A stretch of DNA of 50,085 nucleotides from Rhizobiales bacterium Ga0077524 (GTDB lineage Bacteria > Pseudomonadota > Alphaproteobacteria > Rhizobiales > Hyphomicrobiaceae). Under the pieces are notes generated by a model. The model did not search any database and had not been told where the DNA came from. It saw nothing but the letters and a program-made list of their open reading frames with translations. Both the position numbers and the translations under genes were made by a program. The stretch covers positions 1-50,085 of the forward strand of contig LNDR01000407.1 in the NCBI GenBank assembly GCA_001464755.1, read 5' to 3'. Positions within the stretch are counted from its first letter, which is position 1; every line of letters begins with the position of its first letter. Positions 9,359-18,559 of the stretch are shown piece after piece.

Positions 9359-10549
9359 ATGGCCCCACGTCCGATGCCGCTGCGGGCTCTGGTGCTGCTG
9401 GCGTTCGCCGCGTTCGCGAGTTCGATCAACCTGCGCATGTGCGATCCACTGTTGCCGATCATCGCGGGAGACTTCTCGACGAGCGTCGGCGCGGCCTCGG
9501 CGATCGTCGTCGGGTTCGCTGTCGGCTATGGGCTCCTGCAACTCGTGTTCGGGCCGGTGGGCGATCGTTTCGGCAAGTATCTCGTCACGGCGCTCTGCTC
9601 CATCGCCACAGGTGTCGCGACAGCCTGGGCGGCCAGCGCCACGACGCTCGACGGGCTGATTGTGGCGCGGTTCGTGGCCGGTGCCGCGGCGGCGGGTCCG
9701 ATTCCATTGGCGTTCGCGTGGATCGGGGACGTGGTGCCGTTCGAGCGGCGACAGGCAGTGCTCGCGCGTTTCCTGACGGCACAAATCTCGGGCATCGTGC
9801 TCGGGCAGGCCGTGGGCGGGCTGCTCGGAGATCTCTACGGCTGGCGGGCGGTGTTCCTGATTGTTGGTGGCTGTCATGTCTTGGCGGGGCTGGCGTTGCT
9901 GGGAGAGCTGCGCCTCAATCCTACGGCACAGCCACCACTCTCGTCGCGACGCCTGAGGATGGGCGATGTGGCCGCGTCTATGCTCGACCTGCTGCGCCGG
10001 CCATGGGTCCGGGTGATGCTGGTGAGCGTCGGGATCGAGGGGTTCGCCTTCTACGGAGCTTTCGCCTACATCGGAGCTGACCTGCACCACAGGATGGGTG
10101 TCGGGCTCGGGACGGTCGGGGCGCTGATGGCTGCCTTCGGCGCTGGCGCAATTGTCTATTCTCTGTCGGCGCGGTGGTTGCTGGAGCGGCTTGGCGAGAG
10201 GGGCCTGGCGTTGGGCGGTGGGCTCCTGTTGTGTCTCGGCTATTTGTCGCTGGCCGTGGCGCCTTCGGTCGCGACCGTGCCGATACTCATGGTGGTCCTC
10301 GGCCTCGGTTTCTACATGATCCACAACACGCTCCAGTCGAATGCCACGCAGATGGCGCCCGAAGCGCGTGGGCTCGGGGTGTCGCTGTTCGCGCTCGCGC
10401 TCTTTCTTGGGCAATCGCTCGGCGTTGCGCTGGCGGCGCCGGTTGTGGATGGCCTCGGAGCGCCAGCGATCTATGTGGTGGCCGCGGTGATTCTGCCGGC
10501 GATCGCGATCTGGTTCCGGGTACAACTCGCAATTCGGCCGGTGAACTGA
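9359..10549 (+). CDS. MFS transporter, 12-TM
   Basis: This 396-residue major facilitator has about 12 hydrophobic segments. The motif-A loop between helices 2 and 3 reads GPVGDRFGKYLVT, and a second-half counterpart lies near the middle (SARWLLERLGERGLAL). It would exchange a small solute or drug for protons at the inner membrane; the substrate is not predictable. I start it at ATG 9359 because the first membrane helix (LRALVLLAFAAFASSINL) follows at once. A GTG at 9335 is an alternative, and the longer open frame from 9128 is not protein-like. It reads in the same direction as odhA, but a 189-base gap separates them, so it is probably an independent unit. Confidence 0.85.
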   Translation: MAPRPMPLRALVLLAFAAFASSINLRMCDPLLPIIAGDFSTSVGAASAIVVGFAVGYGLLQLVFGPVGDRFGKYLVTALCSIATGVATAWAASATTLDGLIVARFVAGAAAAGPIPLAFAWIGDVVPFERRQAVLARFLTAQISGIVLGQAVGGLLGDLYGWRAVFLIVGGCHVLAGLALLGELRLNPTAQPPLSSRRLRMGDVAASMLDLLRRPWVRVMLVSVGIEGFAFYGAFAYIGADLHHRMGVGLGTVGALMAAFGAGAIVYSLSARWLLERLGERGLALGGGLLLCLGYLSLAVAPSVATVPILMVVLGLGFYMIHNTLQSNATQMAPEARGLGVSLFALALFLGQSLGVALAAPVVDGLGAPAIYVVAAVILPAIAIWFRVQLAIRPVN

Positions 10550-10738
10550 GGTTTTGTTCGGACAGGGGGGTGAATATGCCCTCAAAAGCGGCGGTTTATG
10601 GGGCATTCCGACCTTAACCAGGCCACCGAATTGCTCTATGTAGACGCCAACTCGATACCAACCGCCGCGCCCGATGCCTCGTGCCGGGCGAACGGTGGTG
10701 TTTGCCGGTGACGGATCAGCGGAAAGGGCCCTGAAGCC

Positions 10739-13720
10739 ATGTCGCGCGAAGACAAGAACGAGATGTTGCTCCGGACGTCGTTCCTGAACGGCGTTAATGC
10801 GGTCTACATCGAGGAGATGCAGGAGCGCTACGAGCAGAACCCGGGCTCGGTGTCCGACGAGTGGCGCCTGTTCTTCCAGAGCCTGCACGAGGAGCGCCAG
10901 CGCGGTAGCGGCGGTGAGGGCGTCCAGCAAGCTCAGGGCGCCGGCCATGGGCCATCCTGGGGCAGGCCCGTCGACGAAATGACTCAGAACGGGGATCTCG
11001 TGGCTGCGCTGACGAGCGACTACGGGGCGAGCGAGCGGGAGATCCGCGACCGGATCAGCCAGCGGGCGCAGTCGTTCGGTGTCGAACTGTCGCCTGCGGC
11101 CTCGTTCCGGGCGACGCAGGACAGTCTCCGGGCCTTGATGCTGATCCGGGCCTATCGCGTGATGGGCCATCTCGTCGCCGATCTCGATCCGCTGGGGCTT
11201 ACCGAGCGCAAGCTGCATGCGGAGCTGCGCCCGGAGACCTATGGGTTCACCGAGGCCGATCTCGATCGCCCGATTTTCATCGACAAGGTCCTGGGCCTCG
11301 AGACAGCGACTGTGCGCCAGATCCTCAAGATCCTGCGGCGCACCTATTGCCGGCAGATCGGCGTCGAGTTCATGCACATTACCAACCCGGCGCAGAAGCG
11401 CTGGATCCAGGAGCGAATCGAAGGCGAGTCCAAAGACATTCGGTTCACCAACGAAGGCAAGCGGGCGATCCTCAACAAACTGATCGAGGCCGAAGGCTTC
11501 GAGAAGTTCTGCGACGTGAAGTACACCGGCACCAAGCGATTCGGCCTCGACGGCGGAGAGTCCCTCGCGCCGGGCCTCGAACAGATCATCAAGCGAGGCG
11601 GTCAGCTCGGGCTTCGCGAGATCGTCATCGGCATGGCGCACCGCGGGCGCCTCAACGTGCTCGCCAACGTGATGGCGAAGCCGCTTCGCGCCATCTTCAA
11701 TGAGTTCAAAGGTGGCTCGTTCAAGCCGGAGGAGGTCGAGGGTTCAGGTGATGTAAAGTACCACCTGGGTGCCTCTTCGGACCGCGAGTTCGACGGCAAC
11801 AAGGTTCATCTGTCGCTGACGGCGAACCCCTCGCATCTCGAGATCGTCGATCCAGTGGTGCTGGGCAAGGCGCGCGCCAAGCAGGATCAGCTCGGCTGCA
11901 AGCCGGGCGAGCGCGAGCCGGTGCTGCCATTGTTGATCCACGGCGACGCCGCCTTCGCGGGACAGGGCGTGGTGGCGGAGTGCTTCGGCCTCTCGGGGCT
12001 TACGGGACATCGGACGGGCGGCACGATTCACTTCATCATCAACAACCAGATCGGGTTCACTACGAACCCGCGCTACTCACGCTCGTCACCCTACTGCACC
12101 GACGTTGCGAAGATGGTCGAGGCGCCGATCTTCCACGTTAACGGCGACAACCCGGAAGCGGTGGTGCACGTAGCGAAAATTGCCATCGAGTTCCGCATGC
12201 GCTTCCAGAAGCCGGTCGTAATCGACATGACCTGCTACCGGCGCTACGGCCACAACGAGTCGGACGAACCGTCGTTCACGCAGCCGATCATGTACCGCAA
12301 GATCCGCTCGCATCCGACGACGGTCGACATCTACGGCAAGCGGCTGGCCGAGGAGGGGGTCGTCGCGCCGGAGGAACTCGATGCGATGCGCGCCGAATAC
12401 CGGGCAAGGCTCGACGAGGAGATGGCTGCGGCCGAGGGCTTCAAGCCCAACAAGGCGGACTGGCTCGACGGGCGCTGGGCGGGCGTCGGGTTCGCCGAGG
12501 ACGAGGCACGCCGGGGCAACACGGGCGTCGAACTCGACGTCTTGCGCAACATCGGCCGTCGCCTCACGACACTGCCGCAGGACTTCCAAGCGCATCGTAC
12601 GATCAGCCGATTGGTCGAGCGGCGACGCGAGATGGTGGAGACCGGCGAAGGCATCGACTGGGCGATGGCGGAGCACCTGGCGTTCGGGACACTGATGGGC
12701 GAGCGCTATCCGGTGCGCCTGTCGGGGCAGGACGTCGAGCGTGGCACATTCTCGCAGCGCCACTCGGTGCTCTACGATCAGGAGACCGAGCGACGCTTCA
12801 CGCCGCTGAAGCACATCGCGGCGGACCAAGGGCGCTTCGAGGTGATCAACTCGATGCTGTCGGAGGAGGCGGTGCTCGGGTTCGAGTACGGATACACATT
12901 AGCCGAGCCGAATACGCTGGTGATGTGGGAGGCGCAGTTCGGCGACTTTGCCAATGGTGCGCAGGTGGTGTTCGACCAGTTCCTGTCGTCAGGCGAGAGG
13001 AAGTGGCTGCGCATGTCCGGCCTCGTTTGTCTGTTGCCGCACGGCTATGAGGGGCAGGGGCCGGAGCATTCGTCGGCGCGGCTCGAGCGCTTCCTGCAGA
13101 TGTCGGCCGAGGACAACTGGCAGGTGGCAAATTGCACGACACCGGCCAATTACTTCCACGTGCTGCGCCGGCAGATCCATCGCAAATTCAGGAAACCGCT
13201 GATCCTGATGACGCCGAAATCGCTGCTGCGTCATAAGCGTGTCATCTCACGCCTCGACGAGATGGGGCCGGGAACGACGTTCCATCGGGTGCTTTGGGAC
13301 GACGCGCAAATCGCTCCAGGCCAGAAGACCACGTTGCTGCCCGACGACAAGATCCGCCGGGTGGTGCTGTGCTCTGGCAAGGTTTACTACGACCTGCTCG
13401 ATGGGCGGGAGGCGGGCAATCATGACGATATCTACTTGATGCGCGTGGAGCAGCTTTATCCGTTTCCGGCGCGCACGCTGATCCAGGAGCTATCGCGGTT
13501 CCCGAACGCGGAGGTGGTCTGGGCGCAGGAAGAGCCGCGCAATATGGGCGCGTGGTTCTTCATCGAGCCACTGCTCGAGTGGGTGCTCGATCACTCCAAG
13601 ACGGCATCGCGCCGTCCGCGCTACGTCGGTCGGCCCGCGTCGGCCGCCACGGCCACAGGTCAGGCCTCGAAGCATGCCAGCGAGCAGCGTTCGGTCGTCG
13701 ACCAGGCGATGGCGGTTTAA
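10739..13720 (+). CDS. odhA: 2-oxoglutarate dehydrogenase E1 component
   Basis: This 993-residue thiamine-diphosphate-dependent E1 decarboxylates 2-oxoglutarate and passes the succinyl group to E2 in the TCA cycle. The N-terminal E2-binding segment (FLNGVNAVYIEEMQERYEQN) is typical. The ThDP-binding core is clear: GMAHRGRLNVLAN around residue 300, HGDAAFAGQGVVAE around 400, and INNQIGFTT followed by FHVNGDNPEAV. The transketolase-like pyrimidine-binding half contains EAQFGDFANGAQVVFDQF, and the C-terminus carries VVWAQEEPRNMGAW. Length matches alphaproteobacterial OdhA. It is followed 117 bases later by odhB and then lpd, giving all three complex subunits in order. A long open frame on the opposite strand over its first 900 bases is a codon-bias shadow. 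Confidence 0.98.
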   Translation: MSREDKNEMLLRTSFLNGVNAVYIEEMQERYEQNPGSVSDEWRLFFQSLHEERQRGSGGEGVQQAQGAGHGPSWGRPVDEMTQNGDLVAALTSDYGASEREIRDRISQRAQSFGVELSPAASFRATQDSLRALMLIRAYRVMGHLVADLDPLGLTERKLHAELRPETYGFTEADLDRPIFIDKVLGLETATVRQILKILRRTYCRQIGVEFMHITNPAQKRWIQERIEGESKDIRFTNEGKRAILNKLIEAEGFEKFCDVKYTGTKRFGLDGGESLAPGLEQIIKRGGQLGLREIVIGMAHRGRLNVLANVMAKPLRAIFNEFKGGSFKPEEVEGSGDVKYHLGASSDREFDGNKVHLSLTANPSHLEIVDPVVLGKARAKQDQLGCKPGEREPVLPLLIHGDAAFAGQGVVAECFGLSGLTGHRTGGTIHFIINNQIGFTTNPRYSRSSPYCTDVAKMVEAPIFHVNGDNPEAVVHVAKIAIEFRMRFQKPVVIDMTCYRRYGHNESDEPSFTQPIMYRKIRSHPTTVDIYGKRLAEEGVVAPEELDAMRAEYRARLDEEMAAAEGFKPNKADWLDGRWAGVGFAEDEARRGNTGVELDVLRNIGRRLTTLPQDFQAHRTISRLVERRREMVETGEGIDWAMAEHLAFGTLMGERYPVRLSGQDVERGTFSQRHSVLYDQETERRFTPLKHIAADQGRFEVINSMLSEEAVLGFEYGYTLAEPNTLVMWEAQFGDFANGAQVVFDQFLSSGERKWLRMSGLVCLLPHGYEGQGPEHSSARLERFLQMSAEDNWQVANCTTPANYFHVLRRQIHRKFRKPLILMTPKSLLRHKRVISRLDEMGPGTTFHRVLWDDAQIAPGQKTTLLPDDKIRRVVLCSGKVYYDLLDGREAGNHDDIYLMRVEQLYPFPARTLIQELSRFPNAEVVWAQEEPRNMGAWFFIEPLLEWVLDHSKTASRRPRYVGRPASAATATGQASKHASEQRSVVDQAMAV

Positions 13721-13837
13721 GGACAGTGCAGCCACATTCGATCCCTGCAGGCAAGAGCACACGAGTGCGCGATGCCCTGACGTGTAGACGGGCTCTACGT
13801 GCTTACACCAACTCACGAACCCGAAGGGGCAAAGACG

Positions 13838-15118
13838 ATGGCCGTGGAGATCAAGGTTCCAGCGCTTGGCGAATCCGTCACCGAGGCGACGGTTGGCAAG
13901 TGGCTGAAGCAGGCGGGTGAGGTCGTGAAGATCGACGAGCCGCTGGTCGAACTCGAGACCGACAAGGTGTCGGTCGAGGTGCCGGCACCATCGGCCGGTG
14001 TGCTGGGCGAGATCCTAGTCGAGGCCGGTGAGACGGTAGCCGTCGGCACCGTGCTCGGCCGTATCAAGGAGGGTGCTGCTTCTATCGCGGCGCCCGCTCA
14101 GGCCGCTAAGCCTGGCGCGGCGTACGCCGCTCCGCAACAGCCGGCGGCACCGGTCAAGCCGGCTGCGGGTGCCGCTATGCCGCCGTCGCCGTCGGCGCGC
14201 AAGATTATGGAGGAGAAGGGCATCGCGGAGGGCAGCATCGACGGCTCAGGGCGTCGGGGCCAGGTGTTGAAAGAGGATGCAATGGCGGCGGCTGCGGCGC
14301 GAGCTGAGGCCGATGTGCGCACGAAGGCCGCTGCGACAGCTCCTGCCGTCTACACGCCAGCGCCGCAGGCGCCTGCAAAGATGCAGCAACTCAGGGCGCC
14401 GTCTCTGGCGAACGATGCCGCCCGAGAGGAGCGGGTGCGGATGACGCGTTTGCGTCAGACCATCGCGCGGCGTCTCAAGGAGGCGCAGAACACGGCAGCG
14501 ATGCTAACGACGTTCAACGACGTTGATATGTCGGCCGTGATGGCGCTCCGGAACCAGTACAAGGACCTGTTCGAGAAGCGCCACGGCGCCAAGCTTGGCT
14601 TCATGAGCTTCTTCGTGAAGGCCTGCCTGACCGCGCTGAAGGAGATACCGGCGGTGAATGCCGAGATCGACGGGCAGGACATTATCTACAAGAACTACTA
14701 CCACATCGGTGTAGCGGTGGGCACGGAGAAGGGTCTCGTCGTGCCGGTGGTGCGCGAGGCGGATCGCATGAGCCTCGCCGAGATCGAAATGGCGATTTCA
14801 GACTTCGGTAAGCGAGCGCGCGACGGGCGACTTTCGATCGACGAGATGCAGGGCGGCACGTTCACGATCTCGAACGGCGGCGTCTATGGATCGATGATGT
14901 CGATGCCGATCCTCAACGTCCCCCAGTCGGGCATTCTCGGCATGCACAAGATCGAGGATCGGGCGGTGGTGCGCAGCGGCCAGATCGTGATTCGGCCGAT
15001 GATGTATCTGGCGCTCAGCTATGATCACCGCATCGTCGACGGCAAGGAGGCGGTGAGCTTCCTCGTCCGCGTGAAGGAGTGCCTCGAGGATCCGCAGCGG
15101 TTCGTGCTGGAGCTGTGA
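13838..15118 (+). CDS. odhB: dihydrolipoyllysine-residue succinyltransferase (2-oxoglutarate dehydrogenase E2)
   Basis: This 426-residue E2 core enzyme transfers the succinyl group to CoA. The lipoyl domain spans residues 2-76 with the lipoylated Lys43 in [12 protein letters not shown]. An Ala/Pro-rich linker follows, then the peripheral subunit-binding domain ([19 protein letters not shown], about 118-150). The catalytic domain ends in [17 protein letters not shown], which holds the acyltransferase His and Asp. I start at ATG 13838, which begins [14 protein letters not shown] exactly as in the family and has GAAGGGGC upstream; the 13 extra codons before it are not conserved-looking. A nucleotidyltransferase gene begins at the very next base after its stop, then lpd follows. 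Confidence 0.98.
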   Translation: MAVEIKVPALGESVTEATVGKWLKQAGEVVKIDEPLVELETDKVSVEVPAPSAGVLGEILVEAGETVAVGTVLGRIKEGAASIAAPAQAAKPGAAYAAPQQPAAPVKPAAGAAMPPSPSARKIMEEKGIAEGSIDGSGRRGQVLKEDAMAAAAARAEADVRTKAAATAPAVYTPAPQAPAKMQQLRAPSLANDAAREERVRMTRLRQTIARRLKEAQNTAAMLTTFNDVDMSAVMALRNQYKDLFEKRHGAKLGFMSFFVKACLTALKEIPAVNAEIDGQDIIYKNYYHIGVAVGTEKGLVVPVVREADRMSLAEIEMAISDFGKRARDGRLSIDEMQGGTFTISNGGVYGSMMSMPILNVPQSGILGMHKIEDRAVVRSGQIVIRPMMYLALSYDHRIVDGKEAVSFLVRVKECLEDPQRFVLEL

Positions 15119-15448
15119 TTGGATCTCGATCTGCAACATTACGCTGATGCATGCCGTCGTTGGGCTGCTACGAAGCCAGAGGTTGGAGAAGTCTGGCTTT
15201 TCGGTAGCCGTGTTCGGGGTGGACTCCGGTCGGAGAGTGATCTGGATGTCGCAGTGATCATGTGCGACGCCAGTCAGCCACCGGCTGCACGACTAGCGAC
15301 TTGGATCAGTCTCAGTTCGCAATGGTTGTCCGATCTTCAGAAGTTGCTTCCGATAAAACTCGACCTTCAGTTGGGAGACGCCGATTTATCAACTGAGGTT
15401 GTTGCGCCTGAATTGAAGAGTGAAGGCATGAAGATCTACCCCATATAG
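15119..15448 (+). CDS. nucleotidyltransferase-fold (MNT-type) protein
   Basis: This 109-residue protein has the minimal nucleotidyltransferase signature: [20 protein letters not shown] with Gly29-Ser30, Asp41 and Asp43, and a third acidic residue at Asp82 (IKLDLQ). All three catalytic carboxylates are therefore present. Such proteins are often the antitoxin-like AMP-transferase (MntA) of HEPN/MNT pairs, but no HEPN partner is adjacent. The only usable start is TTG at 15119, the base right after the odhB TGA, since that TGA closes the frame upstream. It lies inside the odh cluster, ten bases before lpd, so it is probably cotranscribed with it. Codon use is less GC-biased than odhB or lpd, which suggests a later insertion. 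Confidence 0.78.
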   Translation: MDLDLQHYADACRRWAATKPEVGEVWLFGSRVRGGLRSESDLDVAVIMCDASQPPAARLATWISLSSQWLSDLQKLLPIKLDLQLGDADLSTEVVAPELKSEGMKIYPI

Positions 15449-15458
15449 GTTCCACAAA

Positions 15459-16859
15459 ATGTCCACATACGACCTCGTCATCATTGGCACCGGCCCCGGC
15501 GGCTACGTGTGTGCGATCCGTGCCAGCCAGCTTGGGCTGAAGGTGGCCGTGGTCGAGAAGCGAGCGACACACGGCGGTACGTGCGCCAACGTCGGCTGCA
15601 TCCCGTCGAAGGCGCTGCTGCACGCTTCGGAGCTTTATGCCGAGGCCAACCACGGCTTCGCGGCGATGGGTATCAACGTGAAGCCGGAGCTGGACCTGGC
15701 GAAGATGCTCGCCTTCAAGGACGAGGGCGTGGCCGGCAACGTCGCGGGCGTTGCCTTTCTTCTGAAGAAGAACAAGGTCGACGTGTTCCACGGCGCGGGG
15801 CGCATCCCGGCGCCTGGGACAGTCGAGGTGGCGCTTGCGAAGGGCGGCAAGGAGATGCTGTCGACGAAGGCCGTTGTGATCGCGACTGGCTCGGACGTGG
15901 CGCGGTTGCCGGGCATCGAAATCGACGAGATGCAGGTGGTCTCGTCGACGGGCGCGCTGACATTGTCGACCGTGCCGGGGAAGCTTCTTGTCGTCGGCGC
16001 AGGCGTGATCGGCCTCGAGCTGGGCTCGGTTTGGCGGCGGCTCGGCTCGGACGTGACGGTGGTCGAGTATCTGGACCGCATCCTGCCCGGCATGGATGGC
16101 GAGGTGGCCAAGCAGTTTCAGCGCCTGCTCGAGAAGCAGGGCTTCAAGTTCCGCCTGGGGCAGAAGGTAACGGGGCTGACGAAGGACGCTTCGGGCTGCA
16201 ATGTGACGATCGAGCCGGCGGCCGGTGGTGCGGGCGAGCAGATGTTCGCCGACGTGGTGCTCGTGGCGATCGGGCGGGTCCCCTACACCGAGGGGCTCGG
16301 TCTCGCGGAGATCGGCGTCAAACTCGATGCCCGGAAGCGGGTCGAGGTGGACGGGCATTTCGCGACGAGCGTTCCTGGCATCTTTGCCATCGGCGATGTG
16401 ATCGCGGGGCCGATGCTCGCCCACAAGGCGGAGGACGAAGGGCTGGCGCTGGCGGAAATGCTGGCAGGGCAGGCGGGCCATGTGAACTATGGCGTGATCC
16501 CGGGGGTCGTCTACACGGCGCCGGAGGTGGCGACGGTCGGCAAAACCGAGGAGGAGCTGAAGGCGGCAGGTCAGGCCTACACGGTCGGCAAGTTCCCGTT
16601 CGCAGGTAACGGTCGAGCCAAGGTCAACCGGATGAGCGACGGCTTTGTCAAAGTGCTGGCCGACGCTAAAACCGACCGGGTACTCGGCGTCCACATTGTC
16701 GGGCCTCAGGCGGGCGAGTTGATCGCCGAGGCTGCGATCCTGATGGAGTTCGGCGGCTCGGCCGAGGATCTGGCGCGCACGTGCCATGCGCATCCGACGT
16801 TGGCCGAGGCCGTCAAGGAGGCGGCACTGGCCGTGGCGAAGCGCGCGATCCATATGTAG
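15459..16859 (+). CDS. lpdA: dihydrolipoyl dehydrogenase (E3)
   Basis: This 466-residue FAD disulfide oxidoreductase reoxidises the lipoyl groups of OdhB with NAD+. The FAD-binding fingerprint is at the N-terminus ([16 protein letters not shown]). The redox disulfide is Cys42 and Cys47 in [16 protein letters not shown]. The NAD-binding site appears as [19 protein letters not shown] near residue 180, the second FAD element as [20 protein letters not shown] near 310, and the active-site His-Glu pair as [14 protein letters not shown] near the end. Length is standard. Its place after odhA and odhB fits the E3 of that complex, although E3 is usually shared with pyruvate dehydrogenase. The ATG is ten bases after the stop of the nucleotidyltransferase gene. 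Confidence 0.98.
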   Translation: MSTYDLVIIGTGPGGYVCAIRASQLGLKVAVVEKRATHGGTCANVGCIPSKALLHASELYAEANHGFAAMGINVKPELDLAKMLAFKDEGVAGNVAGVAFLLKKNKVDVFHGAGRIPAPGTVEVALAKGGKEMLSTKAVVIATGSDVARLPGIEIDEMQVVSSTGALTLSTVPGKLLVVGAGVIGLELGSVWRRLGSDVTVVEYLDRILPGMDGEVAKQFQRLLEKQGFKFRLGQKVTGLTKDASGCNVTIEPAAGGAGEQMFADVVLVAIGRVPYTEGLGLAEIGVKLDARKRVEVDGHFATSVPGIFAIGDVIAGPMLAHKAEDEGLALAEMLAGQAGHVNYGVIPGVVYTAPEVATVGKTEEELKAAGQAYTVGKFPFAGNGRAKVNRMSDGFVKVLADAKTDRVLGVHIVGPQAGELIAEAAILMEFGGSAEDLARTCHAHPTLAEAVKEAALAVAKRAIHM

Positions 16860-16952
16860 GTGGTGCGTCCGCGTTTGCGGCTCAGACGTCTGTGGCGTTC
16901 GAACCAAGGGTGCTGGATCGCCCGAGCGACCCGCGCTATAAGGCTGCCGATT

Positions 16953-17027
16953 GCCGGCTTAGCTCAGCGGTAGAGCAGCGGTTTTGTAAACCGAAGGTCG
17001 GGGGTTCAATCCCCTCAGCCGGCACCA
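16953..17027 (+). tRNA. tRNA-Thr (anticodon TGT), CCA encoded
   Basis: The sequence folds as a full cloverleaf. The 7-bp acceptor GCCGGCT pairs with AGCCGGC, the D-arm is AGCTCAGCGGTAGAGC, the anticodon loop TTTGTAA gives TGT, and the T-arm is GGGGGTTCAATCCCC. A discriminator A and an encoded CCA follow. It reads ACA/ACN threonine codons. It stands alone 93 bases after lpd. tRNA 3' ends are common integration sites, but no integrase or repeated 3' fragment is visible downstream. Confidence 0.97.
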
Positions 17028-17423
17028 GACAAGTCGACCTGCGTGCGACGCCAGAGTGCGGCCGGCGTGAGCTTCGAGGATCGGCAGGATCTGTTGGTTC
17101 GAGATAGATGGCCTGTTCCGTGTCGTTGGGTCAGATACGGGCGAGCGCTACGCCATACGGGTAGGCAGATCTTCAGACCTTCCAGCACGCCACCAGTCTC
17201 CTTTGAATGGATACGGGGGCCCGCTTGCCGCGGGACGCACCTGGCCAAGTCACTGCCGGACGCTGAAACGAGATTGCCAGTCGACTCGCTGCGCAGCTGA
17301 GCTTCAAACGCGCATCTGCGATTGTGGTTCCCAACATCGGTAAACAAGAGAGCGGGATGGAACCAAAAAGGTGGTCACTTGGTTTGGATGAGCTGCGAGG
17401 CGGTTTCTACAAAGGATCGTAAA
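17028..17423. other. intergenic region, tRNA-Thr to GT4 gene
   Basis: These 396 bases hold no convincing gene. Near the right end a GGTTCCC...GGAACC inverted pair brackets the sequence before the GT4 gene, and its right arm forms the -35-like part of a candidate EcfG-type promoter listed separately. No copy of the tRNA 3' end is seen. Confidence 0.4.
17359..17384 (+). promoter_or_regulatory. candidate EcfG (general stress sigma factor) promoter
   Basis: GGAACC at 17359-17364 is followed after 16 bases by GGTT at 17381-17384. This is close to the alphaproteobacterial EcfG consensus GGAAC(C) - 16/17 - CGTT, with a full -35 match and one -10 mismatch. It ends 39 bases before the GTG of the GT4 gene, with a ribosome site (AAGGAT) between. 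Stress control would suit a storage-glycan locus. No experiment or motif score supports it. Confidence 0.4.
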
Positions 17424-18473
17424 GTGAGAATAGCCCAGGTCGCTCCGTTAATGGAAAGTGTTCCGCCCCAAGCTCTGGTCGATCAGGGGCACGAGGTCAC
17501 CCTGTTCGCGAGCGGTGACTCGATGACTTCTGCAAAACTCGTGTCCTGCAGCACACAGGCGCTCAGGCTTCATTATCCGGGGCAGGACCCGACACCCTAC
17601 TACATGATTATGCTGGAAAAGGTGCGCAGGCTTGAGCGGAACTTCGATATCATTCATTTTCACATAGATCAGTACCAGTTTCCGATCTTCCGAGACATTG
17701 CCCGCAAGACGGTGACAACCCTCCACGGTCGCCAGGATATTCCTGGTCTCCGGTCGCTATACACCGAATTCAGCGAGATGCCACTGGTCGCAATCTCTGA
17801 CGCCCAACGCGGTCCTTTGCCAGAGATGGATCAAGTGGTCACCATCCCTCACGGCCTTCCGCACAATTTGCTCCAACCCATCCTCACGCCGCGCGGGGGC
17901 TACCTGGCGTTCGTCGGACGGATCTCTCCGGAGAAACGCGTGGATCGTGCGATACGCATCGCGACGTCAGCTGGTCTTCCGATCAAGATCGCTGCCAAGG
18001 TCGACAAGGTCGACCAGGAGTATTTCAAGTCCGAGATTGAGCCCATGCTGCAGCATCCCCTGGTCGAGTTTGTCGGGGAGATCGACGAGCGGCGGAAGCA
18101 TTCGTTCCTCGGGGAGGCCCGCGCTCTCCTGTTTCCGATCGATTGGCCTGAGCCGTTTGGGCTCGTCATGATCGAGGCAATGGCCTGCGGGACGCCGGTG
18201 CTGGCGTTTCGGAACGGATCTGTAGCCGAGGTGATCGACGAGGGCGTCACAGGCTATATTGTCGATAATGAGCGCGAAGCAGTGTGCCGACTCGGCGCGC
18301 TTCTTGCCCTCGATCGCCTGCATGTGCGCCGGAGGTTCGAGGAACGGTTCACGGCTCATCGCATGGCGAAAGACTATGTGAAGGTCTATAGCCTTCTCTT
18401 GGCGCGTGGTGGCTTGCGACGTGCTTCGGCTAGCCCTTCGAGCTCGTCAAGGCAGGTGGCGTTGGGCTCCTAG
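17424..18473 (+). CDS. GT4 glycosyltransferase lacking the N-terminal GGTE loop
   Basis: The 349-residue protein has the GT-B fold of GT4 glycosyltransferases. The second Rossmann half is intact: AFVGRISPEKRVDRAI near residue 160 and the donor-binding EX7E motif EPFGLVMIE near 243, followed by AMACGTPVLAFRNGSVAEVI. The N-terminus reads VRIAQVAPLMESVPP and then jumps directly to QALVDQGHEVTLFASGDS. Relatives carry about 16 residues here, including the glycine-rich GGTER loop and first helix, so an in-frame deletion is likely and activity is doubtful. I start at GTG 17424 because VRIAQVAP is the family's first strand and AAGGAT lies upstream; the frame is open further back without family-like sequence. 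It precedes a glycogen-debranching-type gene, a pairing common in rhizobia. Confidence 0.85.
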   Translation: MRIAQVAPLMESVPPQALVDQGHEVTLFASGDSMTSAKLVSCSTQALRLHYPGQDPTPYYMIMLEKVRRLERNFDIIHFHIDQYQFPIFRDIARKTVTTLHGRQDIPGLRSLYTEFSEMPLVAISDAQRGPLPEMDQVVTIPHGLPHNLLQPILTPRGGYLAFVGRISPEKRVDRAIRIATSAGLPIKIAAKVDKVDQEYFKSEIEPMLQHPLVEFVGEIDERRKHSFLGEARALLFPIDWPEPFGLVMIEAMACGTPVLAFRNGSVAEVIDEGVTGYIVDNEREAVCRLGALLALDRLHVRRRFEERFTAHRMAKDYVKVYSLLLARGGLRRASASPSSSSRQVALGS

Positions 18474-18543
18474 TGTAGCGCCCTGACGTTTGGTACCCGG
18501 TTGCGGCTAGGTTCGTCACCAAACGTCAGGGGCAAAAGCTACA
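18474..18543. repeat. imperfect palindrome 1 (TGTAGC...GCTACA)
   Basis: Left arm 18474-18494 (TGTAGC, then GCCCTGACGTTTGGT) pairs with right arm 18518-18543 (ACCAAACGTCAGGGGC, four A, then GCTACA), leaving a loop of 23 bases with a four-base bulge. It begins right after the GT4 stop codon and could act as a transcription terminator or mRNA-stabilising hairpin, or be a copy of a dispersed palindromic element. There is no T-run. Confidence 0.75.
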
Positions 18544-18559
18544 TTCGAAACATTGAGTT

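Noticed and set aside
10550-10738. Stem-loop and promoter candidates between the MFS gene and odhA
   Set aside because: Several imperfect stems and a TTGCTC...CGATAC pair can be drawn, but none is better than expected for GC-rich intergenic DNA.
9032-11641. An 869-residue open frame on the minus strand overlapping the start of odhA and the MFS gene
   Set aside because: The translation is Arg/His/Gln/Glu-rich with no family-like block, spans two well-supported plus-strand genes, and follows from their high third-position GC.
15312-16907. A 531-residue minus-strand open frame over lpd
   Set aside because: It mirrors the lpd codon frame, is His/Arg/Gln-rich and lacks any recognisable domain.
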